DNA from: Paenibacillus sp. 37
GTDB lineage: Bacteria > Bacillota > Bacilli > Paenibacillales > Paenibacillaceae
Direction: 5' to 3'
Assembly: GCF_008386395.1 (NCBI RefSeq)
Contig: NZ_CP043761.1
Location: 2,170,001 to 2,234,000 of the forward strand
Length of the DNA: 64,000 bases
The position numbers and the translations under genes are program-made. Under the pieces are notes generated by a model. It ran no database searches and was not told where the DNA came from. It worked only from the letters and a program-made list of their open reading frames with translations. Of the stretch, positions 11,079-19,218 are shown in pieces (position 1 is the first letter of the stretch; every line of letters begins with the position of its first letter).

Positions 11079-11606
11079 ATGAAATTAGATTGGATGGGCG
11101 ACCATCGGGAACTGATTGAGAAAATTATCAAATACGGCAATGCGTACTCGAATACCTATAAGTTGCAGCGAAGTTATGGTACGGATATGATGTTCTCGGC
11201 TTCACAGATTCAGACGCTGGAGTACATTCTGGAAGCCGAGGACAAGGAAGAGAAGATGACGGAAATGGCCGCGCGCCTGGGCGTAAGCCGCAGTACATTC
11301 TCCAAGAACGTGAAGAATCTGACCGAAAAAGGACTGCTCGAGAAATTCCATCTAAGCGGTAACCGCAAAGATATTTACGTCAAACCTTCGGCAAAAGGGC
11401 GCGAGGTATATGGCAAGTATACCGAATTTGTGCGAGAGCTTTGCTTTGATGAGATTTTCAAGTATGCAGATCAGATTTCAGATGTGGACAAACAAAACTT
11501 TATTCGCATTATGGATATGTTCGCCGATGTACTCGTCTGGTATGGTGAAAAGGAACAGGAAGCGCGTAAATTAATCAGAATTGATTCCGATTCGGGCAGC
11601 GACTAG
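11079..11606 (+). CDS. MarR-family transcriptional regulator
   Basis: A 175-residue winged-helix protein. The HTH is visible as KMTEMAARLGVSRSTFSKNVKNL (about 64-86, cited for position), followed by a wing with NRKDIYVKPSAKGREV, and long flanking helices for dimerisation. It is the second gene of the hydrolase operon, with GAAAGGG upstream of ATG and a strong terminator directly after it. Its probable operator is the 25-bp palindrome at 10097. The ligand is unknown. Confidence 0.85.
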   Translation: MKLDWMGDHRELIEKIIKYGNAYSNTYKLQRSYGTDMMFSASQIQTLEYILEAEDKEEKMTEMAARLGVSRSTFSKNVKNLTEKGLLEKFHLSGNRKDIYVKPSAKGREVYGKYTEFVRELCFDEIFKYADQISDVDKQNFIRIMDMFADVLVWYGEKEQEARKLIRIDSDSGSD

Positions 11607-11615
11607 TTTCGAGAT

Positions 11616-11668
11616 AAAAGGGATTTTCCTCAAGGCTGTTCTGTGGCCGGAAAGGAAAATCCCTTTTT
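11616..11668 (+). terminator. Terminator after MarR gene
   Basis: AAAAGGGATTTTCCT pairs perfectly with AGGAAAATCCCTTTT around a 22-base loop, then T residues. Confidence 0.9.
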
Positions 11669-11798
11669 GCTTGCTCTGAAACACGAACCTTGAAATTAAG
11701 GGCACCAGCCCATTCCCTCCGCGAATGTCCGTCATACAGTATAAAGTGCTTGAAGCAGCAGAGGCTGTAAGACAATTATTCAGCAGGGAGTGGAACGT

Positions 11799-13148
11799 GT
11801 GAAATCAAAAACGAAACTGACCGGACGAGTGATCTTCAGAGGTGATCCAGGATATGAGGCCGCCCGAAAAAACTGGGACCCGCATACGGACAGATTTCCT
11901 AAAGTATTTGTTTTTGCTCAGAAAACAAAAGATGTCTCCAATGCCATCCGATGGGCTCGTGAGAATGATGTGCCGATCCGGCCGCGAAGTGGCAGACACG
12001 CGCTTGAAGTGAACCTTTCACAGGTGAATGGCGGTATCGTGATTGACGTGAGTGATCTGAATTCGATCAAGCTTGATAAAAAAAATGGAATCGTCGTTGT
12101 AGGAACAGGCAACCGGGTAGGAAGAATTGCGAATACCCTCGCCAAGCAAGGATTCATCGCTCCTTTTGGTGACAGCCCTACAGTTGGAATCGGTGGGATT
12201 ACGTTAGGCGGGGGAATTGGACCTCTCCAGCGTACCATAGGTCTCATCAGTGATAACCTGCTTGAAGTGGAAATGGTGGATGCCAACGGAAAAGTCATTC
12301 GGGCGAATAAAAATCTTAATGCAGATCTCTTTTGGGCCTCACGTGGTGGGGGTGGTGGTAACTTCGGAGTATATACCCGTTACAAATTCAAAGTGCGCCG
12401 GGCACCAGCGAAGGCGACTGTATTTAAAATTACCTGGCCATGGGCTCAATTCGAGAAGGTACTCAAAGTATGGCAGAAGTGGGCTCCCTCGGTGAACACG
12501 AGACTGGGCAGTGAATTGTCCATCGGACCGAAAAAGGGTGGAAATGTTATGATGGAGGGACTGTTCCTAGGCTCTAAAACAGAGGCCCTCCGATTATTGC
12601 AGCCAATGATTAGTGTCGGTACGCCGACGAGCTCCACGGTTCGTTTGTTGCCTTACACGGAAGTTGTGAAGTTCTTATTGCAGCCTGACCCGATTCAAAC
12701 GCAAAGATTCAGTAACCAGTTCTCCTCCGGTTTCGGAAGAAAACCATTTCCTGATAAGGCCATCAAAACGATGCGGGCATTTTTGGAGAATCTGGAAGAG
12801 GGGCCAGGCGGATTCTATTTCCTGAACTGGGGAGGAGCGGTAAGTCGCAAATCACCTCGATCAACCGCGTTTTTCTGGCGAAAAGAGAAGTTCTATGTGG
12901 AATGGACCAGTACGTGGATCAAACCATCCCATGCCGCTAAAAATATTGCACTCGCTCGTAATACTCGCAAGAAATTGCAACCATACATTGTCGGTTCCTA
13001 TATCAATGTTCCGGATCAAGGAATCAAAAATTCCGGTCCAGTGTACTATGGAGCCAACTATGCCAGACTGCGGAGAGTCAAAGCCAAGTATGATCCGAAA
13101 AATGTGTTTAACAATCCGCAAAGCATCACGCCGGCTCGGAGAGCGTAA
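11799..13148 (+). CDS. FAD-dependent oxidase/dehydrogenase, BBE (berberine bridge) type
   Basis: A 449-residue protein of the FAD_binding_4/BBE family (6-hydroxynicotine- or oligosaccharide-oxidase-like). The PCMH FAD domain spans about 30-200. His67 in RSGRHALE is the expected site of the 8-alpha-histidyl FAD link, although the usual RSGGHSY is altered. The Cys for a second covalent bond is absent (SPTVGIGG), so the flavin would be singly linked. The C-terminal KYDPKNVFNNPQSI is the BBE signature. GTG at 11799 is chosen because AGGGAG lies 8 bases upstream; GTG at 11790 overlaps that site. The substrate is unknown. It stands alone between terminators. Confidence 0.87.
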   Translation: MKSKTKLTGRVIFRGDPGYEAARKNWDPHTDRFPKVFVFAQKTKDVSNAIRWARENDVPIRPRSGRHALEVNLSQVNGGIVIDVSDLNSIKLDKKNGIVVVGTGNRVGRIANTLAKQGFIAPFGDSPTVGIGGITLGGGIGPLQRTIGLISDNLLEVEMVDANGKVIRANKNLNADLFWASRGGGGGNFGVYTRYKFKVRRAPAKATVFKITWPWAQFEKVLKVWQKWAPSVNTRLGSELSIGPKKGGNVMMEGLFLGSKTEALRLLQPMISVGTPTSSTVRLLPYTEVVKFLLQPDPIQTQRFSNQFSSGFGRKPFPDKAIKTMRAFLENLEEGPGGFYFLNWGGAVSRKSPRSTAFFWRKEKFYVEWTSTWIKPSHAAKNIALARNTRKKLQPYIVGSYINVPDQGIKNSGPVYYGANYARLRRVKAKYDPKNVFNNPQSITPARRA

Positions 13149-13221
13149 GGTAGAGCCATTCATTTTTACTAGCAGCTAGTGCTAATCAGAAGTTAAATTC
13201 ATCTATGTATTACTGATAATA

Positions 13222-13257
13222 AAGACACGTCTTTTATGGCGTGTCTTATTGATTTTT
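13222..13257 (+). terminator. Probable terminator after BBE oxidase
   Basis: AAGACACG ... CGTGTCTT stem with a 10-base loop, followed by a broken T-run. Confidence 0.65.
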
Positions 13258-13333
13258 ATGGTAGTATAGATGCCAAAACGATATATGAAACGATACAGTT
13301 GCTGTTCGAGACCCTTAAATGGAGGTATTGCTC

Positions 13334-16021
13334 ATGTATGCACCGATCTTATCTACGAAATTAACCATTCCAGTTCAGCGCTCTCATGTAGTGGATCGTC
13401 CCCGCCTGTATGTCCGTTTCGGCGAGGGGATGCACGCTAAACTCATACTGGTCTCTGCTCCTGCAGGATCAGGCAAAACACTACTAGTTAATCAATGGGT
13501 TAAGTCTTCCTCTTTAGATACAGCTTGGCTCTCGCTGGAAGAAGCAGATAACGATCCTTCACGTTTTTTGACATATCTATGTGCTTCGTTACAGACGATT
13601 GTCCCCAAGCTTGCTGAAGGAATGATGGGATTTGTTCAATCTTCCGAGCCGCTACCTATCGAGACCATTATTACATACCTTCTTAATGAAGTTTCTGAAA
13701 TAACCAATCATTTTGTACTTGTTCTGGATGATTATCATCTCATGACTTCAGAAGTGATCAATCAAGCGCTGGTCTACTTACTGAGGCACATGCCCCCGCA
13801 TATGCATATCGTCATGACTACGCGTCGGCAACCCAAGTTACCTTTGGCTCGACTGCGGGCAAAGGGGGAATTGATTGAAATACGTGGTAGTGATCTGCGT
13901 TTTACTTCTGCCGAAAGCAGTGAGTTTTTGGATCGGGTCATGGGATTGAAACTTTCAGAGGAACATGTTGCTCTCCTTGAAAAGCGAACAGAAGGCTGGG
14001 TTGCCGGGTTGCAGCTAGCGGCCTTATCCGTACAGGGTTCTTCTGATCCGAATCACTTTATGGAAACGTTCAGTGGCAGTGACCCATTTGTACTGGACTA
14101 TCTAATGGAAGAAATATTACAAGGGCTAACCGAACAGGTACAGAACTTTTTGTTGAAAACGTGCATGTTGGATCGATTATGCGGTTCATTGTGTGATGCG
14201 ATCTTTGATATAGATGAACCCAAGGAACATGAATCCGTTGATTTTACCGGACAGGACATGTTGGAGTGGCTAGAGCAAGCCAATCTTTTCATCGTTCCCC
14301 TGGATAATGAGAGGCGATGGTATCGTTACCATCATCTGTTTGCAGATTTATTGCGTAAAAGAGTACACCAGAATTCAAATTACGCCGGTACAGCTGAGAC
14401 CGATCTGTCTATTACTGAGATACATAAGCGAGCGAGCTTCTGGTATGAGAAGCATCAAATGGAGCTGGAGGCTTTCAATCATGCTGTAGCTGCGGCAGAT
14501 ACTCATCGGGCATCAGATCTGTTGGAAGGAAAAGGTATGCCACTTCTTTTTCGCGGAGGTGCTGTTCCTGCCTTGCAATGGTTGAATTCACTATCCTGGG
14601 CAGAAATGGATTCAATACCTTCCCTATGGGTGATGCATGCGGCTGCGTTATTAGTGTCAGGACATATGATAGACGTGGAACCCAAATTGCAGTCTGCTGA
14701 ACAAGCGTTACAAAATACGGAACCTGAAAAGATCAATTCTGATCTCATCGGACATATCGCTTCCATCCGAGCCACGCTGGCTGTCAGCCGACACGATGCG
14801 GATACAATTATTACGGAGTCACTTCGAGCACTCAAATATTTGCATCCTCATAATCTGCCCATTCGTGCAGCAACAGCTTGGACATTAGGATATGCATACC
14901 AGCTTCAGGGAAAACGTGTGGAAGCCGAATTGTCCTACGAGGAATCATTATTGAACAGTACCAGGATCGGACATCATATCATCACGATGATGGCGACACT
15001 GGGCGTGGGGAATATGCAGGAATTCAACAATCAGCTACACCTGGCGACTGAAGCCTATCAGCAGGCGGTACATATGGCAGGCAAACCACCGCTACCCATT
15101 GCTTGTGAAGCCCATTTGGGTCTGGCGCGAGTTCATTATGAATGGAATAACCTTGATGTGGCGATGTTCCACGCTCAACAGAGTGTGCAGTTGGCACATC
15201 AATTTGTCCAAACGGACAGGGTTGTTGCAAGTGAGTTATGGCTCGCTCGAGTGACGCTTGCGAAGGCGGATCTTCATAAAGCCGCTATCATGTTAGATAG
15301 AATCAACGAAACGGCCCAACGGTTAAATTTTACAAAGGCGATCCCTGATATTACTGCTGCATACGTTCTTGTGCTCCTTCGTCAGGGCGATCTGAAAAAA
15401 GCAATGCGATTATCATGGGACAGAAATCATGCGCTTAGTCAGGCCAGAGTATTGTTGAAGCAGGGGAACACCTTGGAGGCACTTGGTATTATGGAATCCT
15501 GTCTTCGCTTGGCCATAACCAAAGGCTTCAAGGATGAACAGCTCAAGGCAACAATCCTTCTGGCGGCTATCCATGAGGAACATGGAAATAGAACACAAGC
15601 TATCGAGTTCCTGACTGAGGCCATGACGATGGCAGAGCCAGCAGGCTTCATTCGTGTATTTGTAGACGAAGGTGTTGTTGTGCACAGCCTTTTGAAGAGG
15701 ATAACAGCACGCGGTGACTCACGTTTATATCTGCTTCAATTATTGGCTGCATTTGAAGCTGAGGACAACAGAATAGAAATGATTTCGGAAGAAACAAATG
15801 TATATCCGTACGTTTCTGAACTGCGAATTGATACGCTAAGCGTGAGAGAGCTCGAAGTATTACATCTCATTGCGCAGGGAAGATCCAATCGGGAGATTAG
15901 TGAGATACTTCATATTGCACTGCCTACCGTGAAAGGACATAACCGGATTATTTTTGACAAAATGCAGGTGAAGCGACGAACCGAAGCAGTGGCAAAAGCG
16001 CGTGAATGGAAGCTCCTGTAA
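13334..16021 (+). CDS. MalT-like LAL (large ATP-binding LuxR) transcriptional activator
   Basis: At 895 residues this has the full LAL layout: a STAND NTPase with Walker A APAGSGKT (42-49) and a Walker B-like FVLVLDDYH (about 132-140), a long helical TPR-like sensor region (about 370-780), and a LuxR/GerE HTH at the C-terminus ([19 protein letters not shown], about 835-853). The ATG at 13334 is preferred because GGAGG lies 8 bases upstream; the ATG at 13319 precedes that site. Such proteins bind ATP and an inducer, oligomerise, and activate promoters. The MDR oxidoreductase 91 bases downstream may be its target. The inducer is unknown. Confidence 0.9.
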   Translation: MYAPILSTKLTIPVQRSHVVDRPRLYVRFGEGMHAKLILVSAPAGSGKTLLVNQWVKSSSLDTAWLSLEEADNDPSRFLTYLCASLQTIVPKLAEGMMGFVQSSEPLPIETIITYLLNEVSEITNHFVLVLDDYHLMTSEVINQALVYLLRHMPPHMHIVMTTRRQPKLPLARLRAKGELIEIRGSDLRFTSAESSEFLDRVMGLKLSEEHVALLEKRTEGWVAGLQLAALSVQGSSDPNHFMETFSGSDPFVLDYLMEEILQGLTEQVQNFLLKTCMLDRLCGSLCDAIFDIDEPKEHESVDFTGQDMLEWLEQANLFIVPLDNERRWYRYHHLFADLLRKRVHQNSNYAGTAETDLSITEIHKRASFWYEKHQMELEAFNHAVAAADTHRASDLLEGKGMPLLFRGGAVPALQWLNSLSWAEMDSIPSLWVMHAAALLVSGHMIDVEPKLQSAEQALQNTEPEKINSDLIGHIASIRATLAVSRHDADTIITESLRALKYLHPHNLPIRAATAWTLGYAYQLQGKRVEAELSYEESLLNSTRIGHHIITMMATLGVGNMQEFNNQLHLATEAYQQAVHMAGKPPLPIACEAHLGLARVHYEWNNLDVAMFHAQQSVQLAHQFVQTDRVVASELWLARVTLAKADLHKAAIMLDRINETAQRLNFTKAIPDITAAYVLVLLRQGDLKKAMRLSWDRNHALSQARVLLKQGNTLEALGIMESCLRLAITKGFKDEQLKATILLAAIHEEHGNRTQAIEFLTEAMTMAEPAGFIRVFVDEGVVVHSLLKRITARGDSRLYLLQLLAAFEAEDNRIEMISEETNVYPYVSELRIDTLSVRELEVLHLIAQGRSNREISEILHIALPTVKGHNRIIFDKMQVKRRTEAVAKAREWKLL

Positions 16022-16112
16022 CTTGTTATTCACGAACGATACTTTAGTATCTAGGGGCCGAACCCACTTCCCGATATACTGTTGGCAAACAGGAATATGT
16101 GGAGGGAAAGAT

Positions 16113-17033
16113 ATGAGAGCTATCATATGTACAAAGTATGGATCACCAGATGTGTTGCAACTTAAAGACATAGCGAAGCCATCACCTAAAGATCATGAGA
16201 TTCAGATTAAAATACACGCAACAACTGTAACATCCGGGGACTGCAGAGTTCGTGGTTCCAATGTTCCGTTTCTGTACTGGGTACCGATGCGTCTTTTTTT
16301 GGGATTCCGAAAACCTCGAAATTCGGTCCTGGGCGTAGAGTTGGCAGGAGAAGTTACGGCGATTGGCAAGGAAGTAAAGCAATTTAAGTTAGGTGATCAG
16401 GTGTATGCCATCAATGGATTGTCTTTTGGTGCCCATGCTCAGTATATATGTCTCTCCGAAGAGGATCCAGTTGCTCTGAAACCCTTCAACGCAACGTATG
16501 AGGAAGCAGCAGCAATTCCGTTTGGTGGAACTACGGCCTTATATTTTCTGCGCAAAGGAAACATTAAACGGGGAATGAAAGTGCTCATCTATGGAGCTTC
16601 GGGAGCCGTAGGAACTGCTGCTGTACAGCTTGCGAAATATTTTGGAGCAGAAGTAACGGGGGTATGCAGTACAACGAATTTGGAGTTCGCGAAGTCACTT
16701 GGTGCCGAGCATGTTATAGATTATATGAAGGAAGACTTTACAAAGACAAGTCAGCGGTATGATCTGATATTGGATGCAGTTGGCAAAGTCTCGAAAGGTC
16801 AATGTCGGCACCTATTGGCACCTAACGGTACATATGTCACTGTTGAGGGGCAAGGCATCGCAAGGGTCACTGCAAAGGATCTGATACTTCTAAAAGAGTT
16901 GGTGGAGGCTGGTGAGATGCAAGCGGTGATTGACAGACGTTTTGCCTTGGAGCAAATTCAGGAAGCTTATCGTTATGTGGAAACAGGGCGTAAGAGGGGA
17001 AATGTCGTGATTACGGTCAAACATGAGAACTAA
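16113..17033 (+). CDS. Zinc-free MDR oxidoreductase (quinone reductase-like)
   Basis: A 306-residue medium-chain dehydrogenase/reductase. It has an N-terminal GroES-like fold (about 25-110) and a Rossmann domain with [20 protein letters not shown] (about 150-169). No Cys/His/Glu zinc ligands are present, which places it with NADPH:quinone oxidoreductases (zeta-crystallin-like). The longer frame upstream overlaps the preceding gene, but the ATG at 16113 has GGAGGG 6 bases upstream and starts the conserved [15 protein letters not shown]. It probably reduces quinones or enones with NADPH. It may be under the LAL regulator just upstream. Confidence 0.88.
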   Translation: MRAIICTKYGSPDVLQLKDIAKPSPKDHEIQIKIHATTVTSGDCRVRGSNVPFLYWVPMRLFLGFRKPRNSVLGVELAGEVTAIGKEVKQFKLGDQVYAINGLSFGAHAQYICLSEEDPVALKPFNATYEEAAAIPFGGTTALYFLRKGNIKRGMKVLIYGASGAVGTAAVQLAKYFGAEVTGVCSTTNLEFAKSLGAEHVIDYMKEDFTKTSQRYDLILDAVGKVSKGQCRHLLAPNGTYVTVEGQGIARVTAKDLILLKELVEAGEMQAVIDRRFALEQIQEAYRYVETGRKRGNVVITVKHEN

Positions 17034-17223
17034 TTGGCAATGCGGCCTCTTTGAGTTGGAACGGAACCTAACGAATCTAATAGGATGAATGGAGCATGAA
17101 AAGATCGTATTACGAAGAAAACAAGTACACCCCATGATTGACCTAGAATAAATAGCCAACACATTTGCACAGCAGTTATTTAGACGTACATGAGGTCAAC
17201 TGACCGATTGGTGAAAGGGAACT

Positions 17224-17263
17224 AAAAAGCCGCTTTTGGTCATATGACCAAAAGCGGCTTTTT
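17224..17263. terminator. Bidirectional terminator
   Basis: A perfect 20-bp inverted repeat (AAAAAGCCGCTTTTGGTCAT and its complement) sits between the convergent MDR and ABM genes, with A- and T-runs on both sides. Confidence 0.95.
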
Positions 17264-17297
17264 CACATGCCAACTACGCATGTCAGTTATTGGGCAA

Positions 17298-17594
17298 TTA
17301 AACGTTAACTTTTTCTCCTGCAAATACTTCCACGTTCATTGGAGCGGCCATAAAAGCTGCTGCTTGTTGAACAAAAGCCTGGAAATGTGAGCTTGTGTTG
17401 TGGGCAGCTGTAGCAGCTTCGTCTTTCCACAGTTCGATCATCGTGTATTGTTGTTCGTGTTCTGTGCCTTTTGCCAGATCGTAGCTGATGTTACCTTCTT
17501 CTTGACGTGTAGCCGTAATCAGTTCTTTAGCTGCAGCCAGAAAAGCTTGTTCTTGAGCCGCTTGAATTTGCAGATATGCGTGAATGATAATCAT
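17298..17594 (-). CDS. ABM-domain monooxygenase (YgiN-like quinol monooxygenase)
   Basis: A 98-residue ferredoxin-like antibiotic_biosynthesis_monooxygenase domain. The pattern is an N-terminal strand IIIHAYLQI, NISYDLAKG, YTMIELWKDEAATAAHNTSSHF and a final VEVF strand. YgiN-type members oxidise quinols or protect against quinone/electrophile stress, usually as dimers without cofactor. GGAGG lies 9 bases before ATG. It is the last gene of the minus-strand MarR - nitroreductase - ABM operon, which points to quinone or nitroaromatic detoxification. Confidence 0.85.
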   Translation of the reverse strand: MIIIHAYLQIQAAQEQAFLAAAKELITATRQEEGNISYDLAKGTEHEQQYTMIELWKDEAATAAHNTSSHFQAFVQQAAAFMAAPMNVEVFAGEKVNV

Positions 17595-17701
17595 AATAGT
17601 TAACCTCCATAGTGTGTTTGATAGTGTTTGTTTGGAATGTGTTAAGAATGTATGCTTATTGACCAGTATAATCGTGACTTACAGGGAAACCGTCCCTGAT
17701 A

Positions 17702-18352
17702 TTATGCCCAAGTTGTGATTGTTTCTACTGGCAGACGGTAGGAAGGATGACCTTCTTTGGCTGATTTACCGATCGAGATCAACATAACCGGTTGATAACG
17801 CTCTTTGTCCATGCCAAATGCTTCTGCAATTTGATCTTTCTCATAACCACCGATTGGGTTGGTGTCATAACCATGAGCACGTGCAGCAAGCATCAATTGC
17901 ATGGAAGCAAGGCCAGCATCGATCAGGTTAACGTCACGAAGATCGGAGGCAGCCATCTTTTCGTAATAAGGCATTACAGTTTTGAGCTGCATATCCTTAA
18001 TGTCTTGTGGCATGTAACCAAGTTCTACAGCTTTACCAAAAATCTCATCCATATATTCAACGTTGTTCATATCAATGAATACGCCAATAACAGCGGCAGA
18101 AGTCAAAACCTGATTTTGATTGAATCTTGCAAGAGGCGCAAGCTTTTCTTTGCCTTCAGCTGTATCTACAACCAGAAAACGCCAAGGCTGCAAATTGATC
18201 GAAGATGGTGCACGGGAAGCTTCTGACAGAATTTCAGTCATTTCTTCACGGCTGATTTTCACTTCAGGATCGTAAAGCTTCACAGAACGGCGACCGTAGG
18301 TAATTTCGTTGAAATCATTGGTTTTTTGGAATTTGCTTTGAATTGTACTCAT
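17702..18352 (-). CDS. FMN-dependent nitroreductase family protein (YdgI/YodC-like)
   Basis: A 216-residue nitroreductase fold. The FMN-phosphate-binding segment is YGRRSVKLYD (about 19-28), followed by SRAPSSINLQPWRFLVV (about 45-61) and, near the C-terminus, GYDTNPIGGYEKDQIAEAFG. These enzymes reduce nitroaromatics, quinones or enones with NAD(P)H. The gene lies between the MarR regulator and the ABM gene in the same orientation, with 27 bases between it and the MarR stop. In Bacillus, similar nitroreductases are controlled by quinone-sensing MarR repressors (YodB, MhqR), and this operon looks analogous. Confidence 0.9.
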   Translation of the reverse strand: MSTIQSKFQKTNDFNEITYGRRSVKLYDPEVKISREEMTEILSEASRAPSSINLQPWRFLVVDTAEGKEKLAPLARFNQNQVLTSAAVIGVFIDMNNVEYMDEIFGKAVELGYMPQDIKDMQLKTVMPYYEKMAASDLRDVNLIDAGLASMQLMLAARAHGYDTNPIGGYEKDQIAEAFGMDKERYQPVMLISIGKSAKEGHPSYRLPVETITTWA

Positions 18353-18379
18353 GCATGGATCTCTCCTCTATATATGGGT

Positions 18380-18799
18380 TTAGAAATTGTTGTGCATACG
18401 TTCCAGGAAATCGGCGAGTGACTGAACTTCGTCTTCACTGAAATCCTGTAAAATCTGGTTGATAAAATTAGTCTTCTCAGCTTTGTAGCCTTCAATCTGC
18501 TTCCGGCCGTGGTCCGTCAGACGAACAAAAGTGACCCGATTATCATCGGGGTTCTTACGTCTTGTAACCATCAGGTCCGCCTCAAGCTGTTTTAAGTGGC
18601 GTGTTATCGCAGCACTATCAATGTTAATGATTTTCTGCAGCATGGATTGGTTAATCTCATCGACCTGATCCAGCTCATGCAGAATTTCAAAGCGAGAGGA
18701 ACTGATACCCGTACAGCGTTCGAACTTGGGACTGATTTTGTTGCCCAACACGTTCAGCAGGTTGATGATCTGTTCTTCTTTGGAAACAATACGTGTCAT
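18380..18799 (-). CDS. MarR-family regulator of the nitroreductase operon
   Basis: A 139-residue winged-helix protein. The HTH lies in QSMLQKIINIDSAAITRHLK and the wing in RKNPDDNRVTFVRLTDHG. The start was set to the ATG at 18799 because GGGAGG lies 7 bases upstream; an upstream in-frame ATG has no such site. No Cys residue suitable for YodB-type thiol sensing is conserved near the N-terminus (a single Cys is in ERCTGIS), so the sensing mode is open. It is first in its operon and probably binds the three-copy repeat at 18911-18954. Confidence 0.87.
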   Translation of the reverse strand: MTRIVSKEEQIINLLNVLGNKISPKFERCTGISSSRFEILHELDQVDEINQSMLQKIINIDSAAITRHLKQLEADLMVTRRKNPDDNRVTFVRLTDHGRKQIEGYKAEKTNFINQILQDFSEDEVQSLADFLERMHNNF

Positions 18800-18910
18800 G
18801 ACTAGACCTCCCGGGTGAATCTGAATCATGAACAACGGCGTATGTTAACCAATGATTAATGTTGCAGTATACAATGCCATTGCCTAATGATTATTTGGAT
18901 GCTCTCGATC

Positions 18911-18954
18911 ATTGATGTATCAATATTTGATGCGTCAATCATTGATGGCTCAAT
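18911..18954. promoter_or_regulatory. Triple tandem operator, 15-bp period
   Basis: Three 14-bp palindromes ATTGATGTATCAAT (18911), TTTGATGCGTCAAT (18926) and ATTGATGGCTCAAT (18941) each follow ATTGA-N4-TCAAT and are separated by one base. They lie 112 bp upstream of the MarR start and are probably its cooperative binding array. Confidence 0.7.
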
Positions 18955-19090
18955 TAATATATCATGCCGTTTATGATTTTGCAACAGCTTAGAAAATGTT
19001 GCTGATGCTGGCGCTATTTTCCCGCTACGTATACATTACAGTCCGTATAGGGTGTCCAAATGTATAAGTTAATATTGATTATTTATGTTA

Positions 19091-19119
19091 TTGAGAATTG
19101 TTATCAACTAATTTATAAT
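19091..19119 (+). promoter_or_regulatory. Fur-controlled promoter of siderophore locus
   Basis: The -35 TTGAGA (19091-19096), a 17-bp spacer and the -10 TATAAT (19114-19119) form a strong sigma-A promoter. TGAGAATTGTTATCA (19092-19106) matches the Fur 7-1-7 box at 12 of 14 informative bases and covers the -35. Confidence 0.85.
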
Positions 19120-19218
19120 AAAATGAAATGTACATGATGAACGAAATTAACAGGCAGTTCATAACAGCAGCAAAAAGGTTTGTCGATGTAGCATGGCAGG
19201 AGGGAAAGTACAGCGGAG

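Larger units (their letters stand above)
18800..19218. other. 419-bp divergent regulatory gap
   Basis: No gene is seen. The left part carries the MarR-operon leader and the three 14-bp palindromes (18911-18954), with extra AATGATTA repeats at 18851 and 18886. The right part holds the Fur-controlled promoter of the siderophore locus (19091-19119). Confidence 0.7.
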
